From positions 36,929 to 100,928 of the forward strand of contig NZ_WNZY01000017.1 of the NCBI RefSeq assembly GCF_009725205.1: a stretch of DNA of 64,000 nucleotides. Direction: 5' to 3'. This DNA comes from Paenibacillus timonensis (GTDB lineage: Bacteria > Bacillota > Bacilli > Paenibacillales > Paenibacillaceae). The translations under genes and the position numbers were made by a program. Below, in pieces: positions 27,377-37,278 of the stretch (positions are counted from its first letter, which is position 1; every line of letters begins with the position of its first letter). The notes beneath the pieces are model-generated. The model worked only from the letters and a program-made list of their open reading frames with translations, was not told the origin of the DNA and did not search any database.

Positions 27377-28801
27377 TTAAAGGGTATGCACCGCCTCTTT
27401 AAAAATGCGTCCACGCTCTTCATAGGAAGGGAACATATCCCAGCTGGCACATGCCGGCGAGAGTAGAACCACGTCTCCCTGCTCCGCCAGGCCGGACGCC
27501 TCCTTCAGCGCGGTACGCAGCGTTTCCGCGGCGCTGTCCACAGTATCGACCAGCACGATGTTCGCTAGACCCGCCAGCTCGGCAACTCTAGCGATTTTTT
27601 CCTTCGTCTGGCCGAGGGTAACGACGGCTTTCACCTTCTCTTTGAAAACCGGCAGCAGTTCCATATAATCGGAACCCCGATCCAAACCGCCGGCGATCAA
27701 TACGATCGGCGCTTGCAACGCGCCCAGGGCCATGACCGTGGCCTTCGAATTGGTCGCTTTGGAGTTGTTATAGTACGCGACGCCCTGCTTCTCGTCCACG
27801 TACTCCAAGCGATGCTCCACGCCGCGGAAGGTCCGCAGCGGCTCAGCTAGCGCCTCGGGCGCAGCTCCTGCGGCAATCGACGCCGCAACGGCCGCCAGCG
27901 CATTCTCGACGTTAAAGCGCCCCGGCAAGGCGATATCGGCGATATCGACGATACTGCGCACCTCGCCGTCGGCTCCTCGATACATGATGCGACGGGCCAA
28001 CCCATCCTCTACGTCCGGTATGTACGCCGGCTGGACATAGACGCCCTCCGATTTCAATTCCTCGGCCATCGAGAAGGGAATCAGCTGCGCGTGAATATAG
28101 GGCACAAGCTCCCGGCACACAGGGTCGTCCCAATTGATGACGGCGCGGTCGGTTTTTCGCTGGTTCGCGAACAGCTTGGCTTTGGACGAGATGTAATCCT
28201 CCATCGTTCCGTGGTAATCCAGATGCGTTTCCGCGACATTCAATAGGCAAGCTACTTCAGGTCGAAACTCCCTCGTGCCCTTCAACTGAAAACTGCTCAG
28301 CTCGGCGACAAGCCAGTTGCCTGCATCCGCCTCCTCCGCAGCCTCACACAGTGGAGTTCCGATATTTCCGGCGACAATCGGTCTCATCCCAGCAGCCTCC
28401 AGCATGTTGCCGATCCAGGTTGTCGTCGTCGTCTTCCCGTTGGAACCGGTGATGCCGAGGATTGGTGCCGGGCTAAGCAAATAGGCCACCTCGACCTCCG
28501 TTACTACCTCGATGCCAAGCTCGAGCGCGCGGGCCACAGGAGGAGCGGTGTATGGGATTCCAGGGTTTTTGACAACCAGCGAAATCCCTTCATGGATCAA
28601 CCCCTCCGGGTGACCGCCGCATACAACAGAAATTCCCAAAGCCTCCAATTCGGATGCTTCGGGACACTGATCTCTTTCCTTTTTATCGTTGACCGTAATG
28701 AGGGCACCATAGTTGTGCAGGGTTTTGGCGACCTGAACGCCACTTCTCGCCAAACCGAGAACGACGACTTGACGCCCCCGGTAATCTTCTGGATGATTCA
28801 T
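27377..28801 (-). CDS. murD: MurD, UDP-MurNAc-Ala:D-Glu ligase
   Basis: 474 residues. Adds D-glutamate to UDP-MurNAc-L-Ala. N-terminal Rossmann part (VVVLGLARSGVQVAKTL), ATP loop GITGSNGKTTTTTWIG near residue 115, NVAETHLDYHGTMEDY, NNSKATNSKATV and C-terminal LLSPACASWDMFPSYEERG. It starts 3 bases after the mraY stop, so the two are translationally linked. Confidence 0.97.
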   Translation of the reverse strand: MNHPEDYRGRQVVVLGLARSGVQVAKTLHNYGALITVNDKKERDQCPEASELEALGISVVCGGHPEGLIHEGISLVVKNPGIPYTAPPVARALELGIEVVTEVEVAYLLSPAPILGITGSNGKTTTTTWIGNMLEAAGMRPIVAGNIGTPLCEAAEEADAGNWLVAELSSFQLKGTREFRPEVACLLNVAETHLDYHGTMEDYISSKAKLFANQRKTDRAVINWDDPVCRELVPYIHAQLIPFSMAEELKSEGVYVQPAYIPDVEDGLARRIMYRGADGEVRSIVDIADIALPGRFNVENALAAVAASIAAGAAPEALAEPLRTFRGVEHRLEYVDEKQGVAYYNNSKATNSKATVMALGALQAPIVLIAGGLDRGSDYMELLPVFKEKVKAVVTLGQTKEKIARVAELAGLANIVLVDTVDSAAETLRTALKEASGLAEQGDVVLLSPACASWDMFPSYEERGRIFKEAVHTL

Positions 28802-28804
28802 CTT

Positions 28805-29770
28805 TTACAACCCCTTGTTCAAGTAAAGTCCAATGATCGCCAACACCAGTCCAACCGACCAAAACGTAACGACGACACGCCATTCCGACCATCCGGATAA
28901 CTCGAAGTGATGGTGGATCGGGCTCATTTTAAATACCCGTTTGCCGCGCGTCTTAAATGAGACCACTTGGATGACGACGGACAGCATTTCGATCACGAAG
29001 ATTCCGCCGATCACCAGGAACAGCAGCTCGGTTTTGGTAACGATGGCAATCGCTCCGATCGCCCCGCCGATGCCCAACGAACCTGTATCGCCCATGAACA
29101 CCTTGGCCGGGTGGGCGTTAAATACGAGGAAGCCCAACACGGCACCGATCATGGCCGCCGCGCAAACTGCAGCTGGAAGCGAGGTCACCTGCATGGCGAT
29201 CACCGCAAACGCACCCAATGCAATCGCGCTGACGCCGGACAGCAAGCCGTCCACCCCGTCGGTAAAATTAACCGCGTTGGTCACCGCCATCATCATAATG
29301 ACAATAAACGGATAATAGAACCACGGCCCCCAATCCAACGCAAACTGTGTTCCCGGAACGCTGATCGCGGTGCTGTGGCCTTCCGAGATCAGCAAAACGC
29401 ACATGATGCCGGAGAATAGCAATTGTCCAATCAATTTCTGTCTGGGCGTGAGACCCAAAGACCGTTTAAACACAATTTTGATGTAATCATCGAGAAACCC
29501 AACCAGCCCAAAGCCAAGTGTAGCGACCAAGAGCACATAGAAGTCGGTATTCACGACTGAAAATTTCAGATAGGCCAGCGTAAACGCCAATAGAATGATC
29601 ATGCCGCCCATCGTTGGCGTTCCGGCCTTTTTCAAGTGACTTTGCGGCCCTTCGCCGCGGATTTGCTGGCCGAATTTGAGCCGTCTCAGCAGCGGAATCA
29701 CCAGCGGAGCCGAGATGACCGCCAGAATAAAGGATACGCCGATCGTTAACAAGATAAGTCCAAAATCCAT
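28805..29770 (-). CDS. mraY: MraY, phospho-MurNAc-pentapeptide translocase
   Basis: 321 residues with ten membrane helices. Transfers phospho-MurNAc-pentapeptide to undecaprenyl phosphate, making lipid I. Signatures: KKAGTPTMGG, LGFLDDYIKI (DDYIK pair), NFTDGVDGLLSG, FNAHPAKVFMGDTGSLGIGG and the C-terminal PIHHHFELSGW. The histidine triplet and all catalytic aspartates are present. Transcribed between murF and murD. Confidence 0.98.
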   Translation of the reverse strand: MDFGLILLTIGVSFILAVISAPLVIPLLRRLKFGQQIRGEGPQSHLKKAGTPTMGGMIILLAFTLAYLKFSVVNTDFYVLLVATLGFGLVGFLDDYIKIVFKRSLGLTPRQKLIGQLLFSGIMCVLLISEGHSTAISVPGTQFALDWGPWFYYPFIVIMMMAVTNAVNFTDGVDGLLSGVSAIALGAFAVIAMQVTSLPAAVCAAAMIGAVLGFLVFNAHPAKVFMGDTGSLGIGGAIGAIAIVTKTELLFLVIGGIFVIEMLSVVIQVVSFKTRGKRVFKMSPIHHHFELSGWSEWRVVVTFWSVGLVLAIIGLYLNKGL

Positions 29771-29793
29771 GGGATCCCCCCCTTTCGCTGGTA

Positions 29794-31197
29794 TTATGGT
29801 GTGAGCTCGCTAGTTTTGATCGCTTCGACGACTTCTTCGAGTTTCATGCCTCGGGAAGCCTTAACCAAGACGACGTCCTGCGGATGCAGCAGTGAAACCA
29901 GCTTACGGATCAGTTCAGACTTATCAGTATATGCAAAAATGCAGTCCGGGTCCATCTGTTTCTTGGCTCCTTCGGCGATTTGGCGGGAGAGCGGGCCGTA
30001 AGCGAACAGCAGATCCGCCATGCCCGGCGTCAACATTTCTCCGATTCCACGATGGTACTCCAACTCAGAAGCGCCAAGCTCCAGCATATCGCCAAGCACA
30101 GCTACCTTCTTGCGGTACCCCTTCATATGATCCAAAACGCCGATTGCCGCCTTCATGGAGGTGGGACTAGCGTTATAGGCGTCATTCAGGATTGTAATGC
30201 CGCTGCGGCCGACAACGACCTCGATGCGCATCCCGGTGAGCTCCACGTTGCTGAAGCCTTCGCGGATCGCCGACTCGCTCACCTTGTAGTGACGGGCAAT
30301 GGTAATTGCGGCGAGCGCGTTGGTGACGTTATGCTCACCTAAGAGCGGCAGCTCAAACGGCGGCTCCCCTTCGCTGCCATGCGGCGTAAACAATGTTCGA
30401 TTGTCGGTGAAGAGAATGCCGGTTGGATAGGCGTCATTTCCCGGTTGAAGCCCAAACGTTGCTGTTTGCATCCCTTCCGGCTTCGCAGTGGACGGCTCGG
30501 CCAACACCTGAGGGATCAGAGGTTCGTCCCCATTGTATACGAATAGCCCCCCCGCCTTCATGCCCGCCAGGATCTCCAGCTTAGCCCTTGCGATCTCCTC
30601 CCGGGAGCCGAGCTGCTGCAGGTGGGATTCACCGATGTTGGTGATCACCGCCGTTTCGGGTTCGCCCAGTTTCGAGAGCAACTCAATTTCATGACGGCCG
30701 CTCATGCCCATTTCGAGCACGACGATTTCCGTATCCTCCGGCATGGCCAGAAGCGTCAACGGAAGGCCGATATGGTTGTTAAAGTTCCCTTTGGTTTTAT
30801 GCACTTTATAGGTAGTAGACAAGAGAGCGTATACCAGGTCTTTGGTTGTCGTCTTCCCATTGCTCCCGGTGATGCCGACCACCTTGGCCCCGGTTTCGGT
30901 TAAGTACGACTTGGCCAGCGCCTGCAACGCGATCAGCGTATCGTCCACGAGCACGGCCGGACCCGGCGGCGTTCCCTTCGATCGAGACCATAGGCAAGCG
31001 CCTGCTCCCGCCTGCAGGCAGTCCGCGGCGAAATCATGGCCGTCGAACCGTTCTCCCGCCAGCGGTACAAACAAACAGCCTTCCGTTATTTGCCGGGAGT
31101 CCGTAACCACGCCTCGCACCAGGATGCCGGCATCGCCCGCCTCTCGAATCTGTCCGCCGCACATCGCGGCAATTTCAGCTAAGTTTCTTCTAATCAC
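29794..31197 (-). CDS. murF: MurF, D-Ala-D-Ala adding enzyme
   Basis: 467 residues from a GTG at 31197, whose GTGA overlaps the murE stop, with AAGGGG upstream: translational coupling. Adds D-Ala-D-Ala to the UDP-MurNAc-tripeptide. ATP loop GITGSNGKTTTKDLVYALLS (about 110), NFNNHIGLPLTLL, NIGESHLQQLGSREEIARAK, and NDAYNASPTSMKAA. It follows murE and precedes mraY. Confidence 0.97.
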   Translation of the reverse strand: MIRRNLAEIAAMCGGQIREAGDAGILVRGVVTDSRQITEGCLFVPLAGERFDGHDFAADCLQAGAGACLWSRSKGTPPGPAVLVDDTLIALQALAKSYLTETGAKVVGITGSNGKTTTKDLVYALLSTTYKVHKTKGNFNNHIGLPLTLLAMPEDTEIVVLEMGMSGRHEIELLSKLGEPETAVITNIGESHLQQLGSREEIARAKLEILAGMKAGGLFVYNGDEPLIPQVLAEPSTAKPEGMQTATFGLQPGNDAYPTGILFTDNRTLFTPHGSEGEPPFELPLLGEHNVTNALAAITIARHYKVSESAIREGFSNVELTGMRIEVVVGRSGITILNDAYNASPTSMKAAIGVLDHMKGYRKKVAVLGDMLELGASELEYHRGIGEMLTPGMADLLFAYGPLSRQIAEGAKKQMDPDCIFAYTDKSELIRKLVSLLHPQDVVLVKASRGMKLEEVVEAIKTSELTP

Positions 31198-32684
31198 TTT
31201 GCCAAACCCCTTATCGCTTCTTTTGCTACGATTCGATCATCAAAATCGAGCACCTTGGATCCGATCAATTGGTAGGTCTCATGTCCCTTCCCCGCAATCA
31301 ATACTACATCCTCACGGCTTGCCATTTCAATAGCCTTTTGGATGGCTTCGCGGCGGTCGACGATCAGCTCATAACGCGCTTGATCTACGCCGTCGTCGAT
31401 GAGTCCCTGCTCGATATCACGCAAAATTGCATCCGGATCTTCGGTCCGCGGATTGTCGGAGGTGACAATCACCTGCTGCGCGTATTTCGCGGCAATGCGT
31501 CCCATAATCGGTCGTTTCGTACGATCCCGATCCCCGCCGCAGCCGAACACGCAAATGACCCGTCCTTTAGCGAATTCATTTACCGTGCGCAACACGTTCT
31601 CCAAGCCGTCCGGAGTATGTGCGTAATCGACGATCACGGCGAATTCTTGACCTTCGTCGACGGCCTCCACCCGACCCTCTACGCCTTTGACGGATTCGAG
31701 GCTAGCTTTAATCTGCTCCAGCGAAATGCCTTCCAGCAAAGCTGCAGAGATGGCTGCGAGCGCATTGTAGACATTAAATTTGCCAACCATCCGCAAGGAG
31801 ATATCCGTGCTGCCGCAGAACGAATCTACATGGAAGAACGTCCCCCGGGCGGTAATGGAGATGTTTGAGGCTCGCACATCCGCTTCTTGCTCCACCCCAT
31901 ACGTGATTACTTCCGCCGCCGTTTGTTTAGCAAAGAAGGCACTTGCCGGGTCGTCGGCGTTCAGCACCGCATAGCTGCGCTCCGCCGGGTTCTCCGCATA
32001 CGTATTGCCAAGCCGGGAAAAGAACAACGCCTTGGCCCCCCTGTAGTCCTCCATCGTTTTATGATAGTCCAGATGATCCTGGGTCAAGTTCGTGAATACG
32101 GCGGTACGAAAGCGAGTGCCTTTGACACGGCCCTGGTCCAGCGCATGGGAGGATACCTCCATCACGCAATACTCTCCGCCGCCTTTGGCCATATCATGCA
32201 AATAATTTTGCAGTTCAAGCGATTCCGGCGTTGTTCCCGACATTGGATAGGTTTGCCCGGCAAACCGGCGTTGGATCGTGCCGATCAAGCCCGTTTCCCG
32301 GCCCTGATCCTGCAAAATCCGCTCAATCAGATAGGTCGTGGTCGTCTTGCCGTTCGTGCCGGTCACGCCGATCACCTTCAGTCGCGAGCTCGGCGAACCG
32401 AAAAACACGCCTCCAAGCACAGCCATCGCCAGTCGGCTGTCCTTCACCTTAAGCTGAGGCAGCCCGGCGTTATCCAGCCAACGTTCCACCACAAGAGCAG
32501 TCGCGCCTTGCTCAGCAGCCTGCCGAGCATAATCATGACCATCCACGGTGTGGCCGGGAAGGCAGATAAACAGATCTCCCGGTTCTACCTTGCGCGAATC
32601 GATGGCGATCCCTGTGCAGGACGTTTCCCCATCCCCTCTGATCTGCGAAGCCATTAAATAAGTTGCCAGTTCCTTAAGCAGCAT
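31194..32684 (-). CDS. murE: MurE, meso-diaminopimelate adding enzyme
   Basis: 496 residues; ATG after GGAGGGG. ATP loop GVTGTNGKTTTTYLIERI (about 109). The motif DNPR (in VTSDNPRTEDP, about residue 410) is the marker for meso-diaminopimelate rather than lysine as the added amino acid, so this peptidoglycan is predicted to be of the DAP type. The KCX lysine region (YRGAKALFFSRL) is present. A repeat element and 278 bases separate it from spoVD. Confidence 0.97.
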   Translation of the reverse strand: MLLKELATYLMASQIRGDGETSCTGIAIDSRKVEPGDLFICLPGHTVDGHDYARQAAEQGATALVVERWLDNAGLPQLKVKDSRLAMAVLGGVFFGSPSSRLKVIGVTGTNGKTTTTYLIERILQDQGRETGLIGTIQRRFAGQTYPMSGTTPESLELQNYLHDMAKGGGEYCVMEVSSHALDQGRVKGTRFRTAVFTNLTQDHLDYHKTMEDYRGAKALFFSRLGNTYAENPAERSYAVLNADDPASAFFAKQTAAEVITYGVEQEADVRASNISITARGTFFHVDSFCGSTDISLRMVGKFNVYNALAAISAALLEGISLEQIKASLESVKGVEGRVEAVDEGQEFAVIVDYAHTPDGLENVLRTVNEFAKGRVICVFGCGGDRDRTKRPIMGRIAAKYAQQVIVTSDNPRTEDPDAILRDIEQGLIDDGVDQARYELIVDRREAIQKAIEMASREDVVLIAGKGHETYQLIGSKVLDFDDRIVAKEAIRGLAK

Positions 32685-32754
32685 AGGATACCCCTCCGTC
32701 TTTCAACTACTTGCTCTATGAGTTGGTTCATGCGAATAGCGGAATAGGCAAAAG

Positions 32755-32875
32755 GGGGAAATGATTCTGAAGAAGCGTAGCGTTCGCCTTTGTGAGCGGA
32801 CTTCTACTCGAAATACGAGTCGATCAAGGAAGTCCGGGAGCAACAGCGATCGTAAGAACATTTCACACGGTTGCC
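32755..32875 (-). repeat. 120-nt structured repeat, copy A (spoVD-murE gap)
   Basis: Read on the minus strand it starts GTGAAATGTTCTTACGATCG and ends AGAATCATTTCCCCC. It matches 54104-54222 along its length except for a variable hairpin loop. The ends pair (GAAATG with CATTTC), and an inner hairpin CGGACTTC/GAAGTCCG is present. In copy B the fifth pair of that hairpin is T-A instead of C-G. Confidence 0.8.
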
Positions 32876-32962
32876 TCCTACCGCAATATTCAGTTATGAA
32901 TCAACTTGTAGAGCTACACACTTATTCTATATTATCACCAAAAATTGCTCAGTTCAGGAATA

Positions 32963-34927
32963 TTATTCACTTGTGATCGGATTATGATCATGTTGTAGTT
33001 CTGCTTCAGCTTCACTGCCCATGTAGATGCGGATGGTAGAGCCCTTCTCCACCCGAGATCCCGCTTTCGGCGCTTGGTTAATGACCACGTTGCCGGCGCC
33101 GGATCTAGCTAGATTAAAGTTCATGTTCATATCCTCGTAGATCTCTTGCGTCGTGTGGCCGATAAGGTCAGGCACCGTAACGATCGGGATCTCCCCATAT
33201 TTGTATTTCTTCGTGACCTGCTGCTGACGCGGCGGAACCTTCATATATTCCAGCGCGTCTTCCATGATGTTACGTACGATCGGCGCTGCCACCACGCCGC
33301 CGAACTGGATGCCCTGCGGGTTATCGACTGCGGTATAAACGACGATTTGCGGATCGTCTGCCGGAGCGAAGCCGATAAACGAAACGATATGTTCATTTTG
33401 CGAATAACGTCCGTTCACGACCTTTTGCGCCGTCCCCGTTTTACCGCCGACACGGTAACCATCGATAAACGCGTTCCCGCCTGTCCCGTTGGCTACGACG
33501 CTTTCCAGCGCCGTGCGGATCTGCTTGGAGGTCTCCTCCGAAATCACCTGCCGCACCAGCTGCGGCTTTGTCTCGGAAACGACCTCGCCCGTATCCGGAT
33601 TCGTCCACGACTTGGCGACGAAAGGCTTGAACAGCTTGCCTCCATTAATCGCTGCGGACACCGCGGTGATCTGTTGAATCGGGGTTACTGATACGCCTTG
33701 CCCGAACGAGGTCGTTGCCAATTCGACCGGACCTACTTGGGGCAGCTTAAACAAAATCCCGTTTTCTTCCCCATTCAGATCAATCCCCGTTTTGCTGCCG
33801 AACCCGAAGTTTTTGATATACTGGAACAACGTTTCTTTGCCCAGCCGTTGGCCCAAGGCCACAAATCCAGGGTTGCAGGAATTCTCAACAACTTGAAGGA
33901 ACGTTTGACTGCCGTGGCCGCCTTTCTTCCAGCAGCGGAGCGTCGCTCCGCCGACCTTGACGTAACCGGGATCGAAGAACCGGTCATTCAGTAGGTCGAC
34001 CTTCTTCTCTTCCAATGCCGCCGCCAGTGTTATGATCTTGAACGTGGAACCTGGCTCGTAGGTCATCCAGATCGGTAAATTCCGGTTATAAACCGCCGAA
34101 TCGTATTCCTGGTAGGCTCCCGGCTCGTACCCCGGTCTGGCGGCCATGCCGAGGATTTCTCCCGTCTTCGGATTCATCGCGATCGTCAGCGCAGAATCGG
34201 CTTGCAGCCGGTCCATGGCCTGATCCAGCTCGCGTTCGATAATGCTCTGGATCGTTTTGTCGATCGTCAAGTTGAGATTCAAGCCGTCCTTCGGCTCTAC
34301 ATATTTCTCTGAGGAGCCCGGCATTAACCGCCCGCCGGCGTCGGACAAATAAGATACGCTGCCGTTCATCCCGCTAAGCAAGCTGTCGTATTTACTTTCC
34401 ACACCGGTCAACCCCTGGTTGTACCCGCCGGTAAAGCCCAAAATATGTGCGGCAAGTCCGCCAAATGGGTAGTAGCGTTTATTATCTTCAGCGACAACAA
34501 TACCCGGAAGAGCCAAATCACGAATTTGCTGCGCTTTTTCCATCGTAATTTTGCGTCCGCCGGGTTGCAGCCTGACTATGGATTGTCTCTTGGTAATCGA
34601 CTTCAGAACCGATTCCTCCGTCATCCCTAGGAGCGGCGCCAGACTCTTGGCCGTCTGTTCCGGATTCTTGATCTGCACCGGAATAGCCATCACCGTTGGC
34701 GTCGTAATATTATAAGCGAGCACGTTGCCGTTACGGTCGCTGATTTCACCGCGTTTTGCCGAATAGGGGATATTTCGGCGCCAGGAATCCTCCGCTTTGG
34801 CAGACAATTCGGCGCCTTTTCCGATTTGAACGTAGGCAAGACGTACGGCCAGAGCCGCAAACAGCAAACACAACACCATTAACAGCCAGAACAATCTTCG
34901 TCTGACGGTAAACTTGGATACTTTCAC
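32963..34927 (-). CDS. spoVD: SpoVD, sporulation-type class B penicillin-binding protein
   Basis: 654 residues from a GTG at 34927, seven bases after AGGAGG. One N-terminal membrane helix (about 9-32), a dimerisation domain, then the transpeptidase domain with STFK (in YEPGSTFKIITL), SCN and KTGT motifs, and one C-terminal PASTA domain (VTVPDLIGHTTQEIYEDMNM). The single PASTA domain and place after pbpB match SpoVD, which makes spore cortex with SpoVE. The SCN motif and the cysteine nearby recall the disulfide in B. subtilis SpoVD. A second mother-cell promoter is expected but not identified. Confidence 0.93.
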   Translation of the reverse strand: MKVSKFTVRRRLFWLLMVLCLLFAALAVRLAYVQIGKGAELSAKAEDSWRRNIPYSAKRGEISDRNGNVLAYNITTPTVMAIPVQIKNPEQTAKSLAPLLGMTEESVLKSITKRQSIVRLQPGGRKITMEKAQQIRDLALPGIVVAEDNKRYYPFGGLAAHILGFTGGYNQGLTGVESKYDSLLSGMNGSVSYLSDAGGRLMPGSSEKYVEPKDGLNLNLTIDKTIQSIIERELDQAMDRLQADSALTIAMNPKTGEILGMAARPGYEPGAYQEYDSAVYNRNLPIWMTYEPGSTFKIITLAAALEEKKVDLLNDRFFDPGYVKVGGATLRCWKKGGHGSQTFLQVVENSCNPGFVALGQRLGKETLFQYIKNFGFGSKTGIDLNGEENGILFKLPQVGPVELATTSFGQGVSVTPIQQITAVSAAINGGKLFKPFVAKSWTNPDTGEVVSETKPQLVRQVISEETSKQIRTALESVVANGTGGNAFIDGYRVGGKTGTAQKVVNGRYSQNEHIVSFIGFAPADDPQIVVYTAVDNPQGIQFGGVVAAPIVRNIMEDALEYMKVPPRQQQVTKKYKYGEIPIVTVPDLIGHTTQEIYEDMNMNFNLARSGAGNVVINQAPKAGSRVEKGSTIRIYMGSEAEAELQHDHNPITSE

Positions 34928-35012
34928 AGGTCGCCCTCCTAACCCATCCTGAAACCTCATCATGAGTGTACTCATCACATGACTATTCAGGACAACCAGG
35001 GGTTAGAACAAG

Positions 35013-37259
35013 CTATGGCGAGTCCTGGACCGCATTTCCGCCCGTACCATCGCCTTCTCCGCCATCGGTGCCGGTATCTTCCGTCTGTCCGCCGTCGGTA
35101 GATACTTCCTCTTTGTCAGGAGGTTCCAGTGTAAGAATGACACGTCTCCCTCCGTTTTCATTAACGACCTCCTGTGAAACGACATACCCTTCACCTTCTG
35201 CTGTGACCGGGATCTGCAGCACGGACAGCAATTCCATCGCATCGCGCAGCGATTCGCCTTGCAGGTTCGGCACGTTGATATCCGACCCTTTCTCCGTAAG
35301 CAGGTAAACGAATTGTCCGGTTTTCAGCGTACTTCCCGCCTTAGGGAATTGGGAAATAATTTCCGTCCCTTTCCCATAAGTGGCATAGGAAATGCCGCTT
35401 GCCGTCAGCTTATCTTTCGCCTGCTGGACCGCAAGACCGCCCACGTCAGGCACCTTCGGCCCCGTAACGCTGGTCTTCAACTGCGCATCGGCCGCGCCGC
35501 CTTCCAATTTCTTCGGAACTCCCATGTACTGCAGCGTTTGATTCACGATCTTCTTGAATACCGGAGCCGCTGCGGTTCCCCCGCCCAGCTCGGAATCCTT
35601 CGGTTCGTCGATCAAAACGATGACCGCAATTTTCGGATCGTCCACCGGCGCGTAGCCAATAAACGACACGACCTGCTTCGTATAGTCGTATTGTCCATTC
35701 ACAACTTTTACCGCGGTCCCGGTCTTGCCGGCAATCCGGTAGCCGTCAATGTAGGCGTGGCGTCCGGTCCCGATCTTTTGGTCCGAGACGACCTGTTCCA
35801 AATAGGTTCCGACTTCTTTAGCCTTTTCCGGCGTGAGGATCTGTTGAACAACCTTGGGTTTGGTGTCCTGCGCTTCACCGGTTTGCGGATCCGTAATCGA
35901 CTTCACGATATGGGGCTCCATCAGCTTTCCGCCGTTGGCGATCGCCGATACCGCTACGATTTGCTGCAGCGGCGTGACGAGCAGCTTGCCGTGACCGTAT
36001 GCCATCGCCGCAAAGTCGGCTTGCTGTACCGGATCCACGATCCCTTTGGATTCGCCCGGAAGCTCGATGCCCGTCTTTTTGCCGAATCCAAATTGGTCAA
36101 CGTAAGTTTTCAGCCTTTCCGGTCCCAGCATCTCGTAACCGAGTTTGACGAAAGCAACGTTACTGGAGCGCTTGACGCCCTCCAAATAAGTGATCTCGCC
36201 CCAACCGGATCGCTTCAAGTCATGGATGGTTTGTCCCGGTACCCGGATGCTCCCGGACATGTACGTTGCGTTCGGATTGAACAAGCCGTCCTGTACCGCT
36301 CCTGCCAATGTCACGATTTTAAATGTGGAGCCCGGCTCGTAGACCGACTTGATCGCATGGTTATAAAAATTCTTCTGATCGACGTCCGCCCAATACTCGT
36401 TTGGGTTATATGTAGGCATATTGGCCATGCCGAGAATTTCCATCGTGTTCGGATCGGCTGCGATCACCGTCATACTGATTGGTTGCAGCTGAGCGTAAGC
36501 TTCTATCATCGCCTGCTCGATATAATATTGAATGGTATAATCGATCGTTAACTTCAGATTATCCCCGTTTTTCGCCGGCGTATAAATCTCACTCGCCTTC
36601 GGAATTTCAATTCCGCGACCATCGCGCTTGTATTCGATCGAACCGTCAACGCCTTTCAACTGCTCGTCGTAAAAAGCTTCGAGTCCGGATACCGCCTTAC
36701 CTTCACGGTCGAGATAACCCAAAACGTGGGAAGCTAAGCTTTGCTTCGGATAATACCGTTTTTGATCCTTGATGATATAAATGCCGACGTCTTGCATGTC
36801 TTGATGTTTTTCTTTCAGCTCGCCGATGAAGGTTTGTACCTGGTCTTTTAAGTCCTGGTCAATTTTCCAACCTTCATTCCGAACTTCGCGTTGCGTAAAA
36901 TACTCGCCGGATTCTTTCTTGGCGTTCACGATATCCCGCAACTCGTTCTCGTCTTTCCCGAGGACTTTGCCAAGTCCTTCAACCACCTCGTCCTGAAGAT
37001 CGTATTTGTTTAAGAGTTCAGGATTCACGGCCACCGTATAGGCCGGAGCGTCCACCGCCAAAACATCGCCGTTCCGATCGGTGATCGTTCCCCGCGTCGC
37101 CGGCAGCGGCTTTTTGGTTGACCAGAGTTCCTCTGCATGCGCCTGCCAAAAATCAGCCTGCACAACCTGCAACCAGAACGCTCTACCCATCAATACAGCA
37201 AAAAAGAGGGTAATACATCCCCCTATCAGCAGTGTTCGAAGCTTTATTCGCTTGATCAT
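35013..37259 (-). CDS. pbpB: PBP2B/FtsI-type class B penicillin-binding protein with two PASTA domains
   Basis: 748 residues. N-terminal membrane helix (about 8-28); transpeptidase motifs STFK (YEPGSTFKIVTL), SSN (KRSSNVAFV) and KTGT (IAGKTGTAVK); two PASTA domains near 600-720 (VPDVGGLAVQQAKDKL, VPNLQGESLRDAMELL); then a disordered acidic tail rich in Gly, Thr and Asp. It makes septal peptidoglycan with a SEDS partner. ATG behind AAAGAGG, 19 bases after ftsL. Confidence 0.95.
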   Translation of the reverse strand: MIKRIKLRTLLIGGCITLFFAVLMGRAFWLQVVQADFWQAHAEELWSTKKPLPATRGTITDRNGDVLAVDAPAYTVAVNPELLNKYDLQDEVVEGLGKVLGKDENELRDIVNAKKESGEYFTQREVRNEGWKIDQDLKDQVQTFIGELKEKHQDMQDVGIYIIKDQKRYYPKQSLASHVLGYLDREGKAVSGLEAFYDEQLKGVDGSIEYKRDGRGIEIPKASEIYTPAKNGDNLKLTIDYTIQYYIEQAMIEAYAQLQPISMTVIAADPNTMEILGMANMPTYNPNEYWADVDQKNFYNHAIKSVYEPGSTFKIVTLAGAVQDGLFNPNATYMSGSIRVPGQTIHDLKRSGWGEITYLEGVKRSSNVAFVKLGYEMLGPERLKTYVDQFGFGKKTGIELPGESKGIVDPVQQADFAAMAYGHGKLLVTPLQQIVAVSAIANGGKLMEPHIVKSITDPQTGEAQDTKPKVVQQILTPEKAKEVGTYLEQVVSDQKIGTGRHAYIDGYRIAGKTGTAVKVVNGQYDYTKQVVSFIGYAPVDDPKIAVIVLIDEPKDSELGGGTAAAPVFKKIVNQTLQYMGVPKKLEGGAADAQLKTSVTGPKVPDVGGLAVQQAKDKLTASGISYATYGKGTEIISQFPKAGSTLKTGQFVYLLTEKGSDINVPNLQGESLRDAMELLSVLQIPVTAEGEGYVVSQEVVNENGGRRVILTLEPPDKEEVSTDGGQTEDTGTDGGEGDGTGGNAVQDSP

Positions 37260-37278
37260 GGCAAAACCTCTTTAGACT

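Noticed and set aside
35259..36551. 430-codon open frame on the plus strand
   Set aside because: Antisense shadow of pbpB; arginine and histidine rich without domains.
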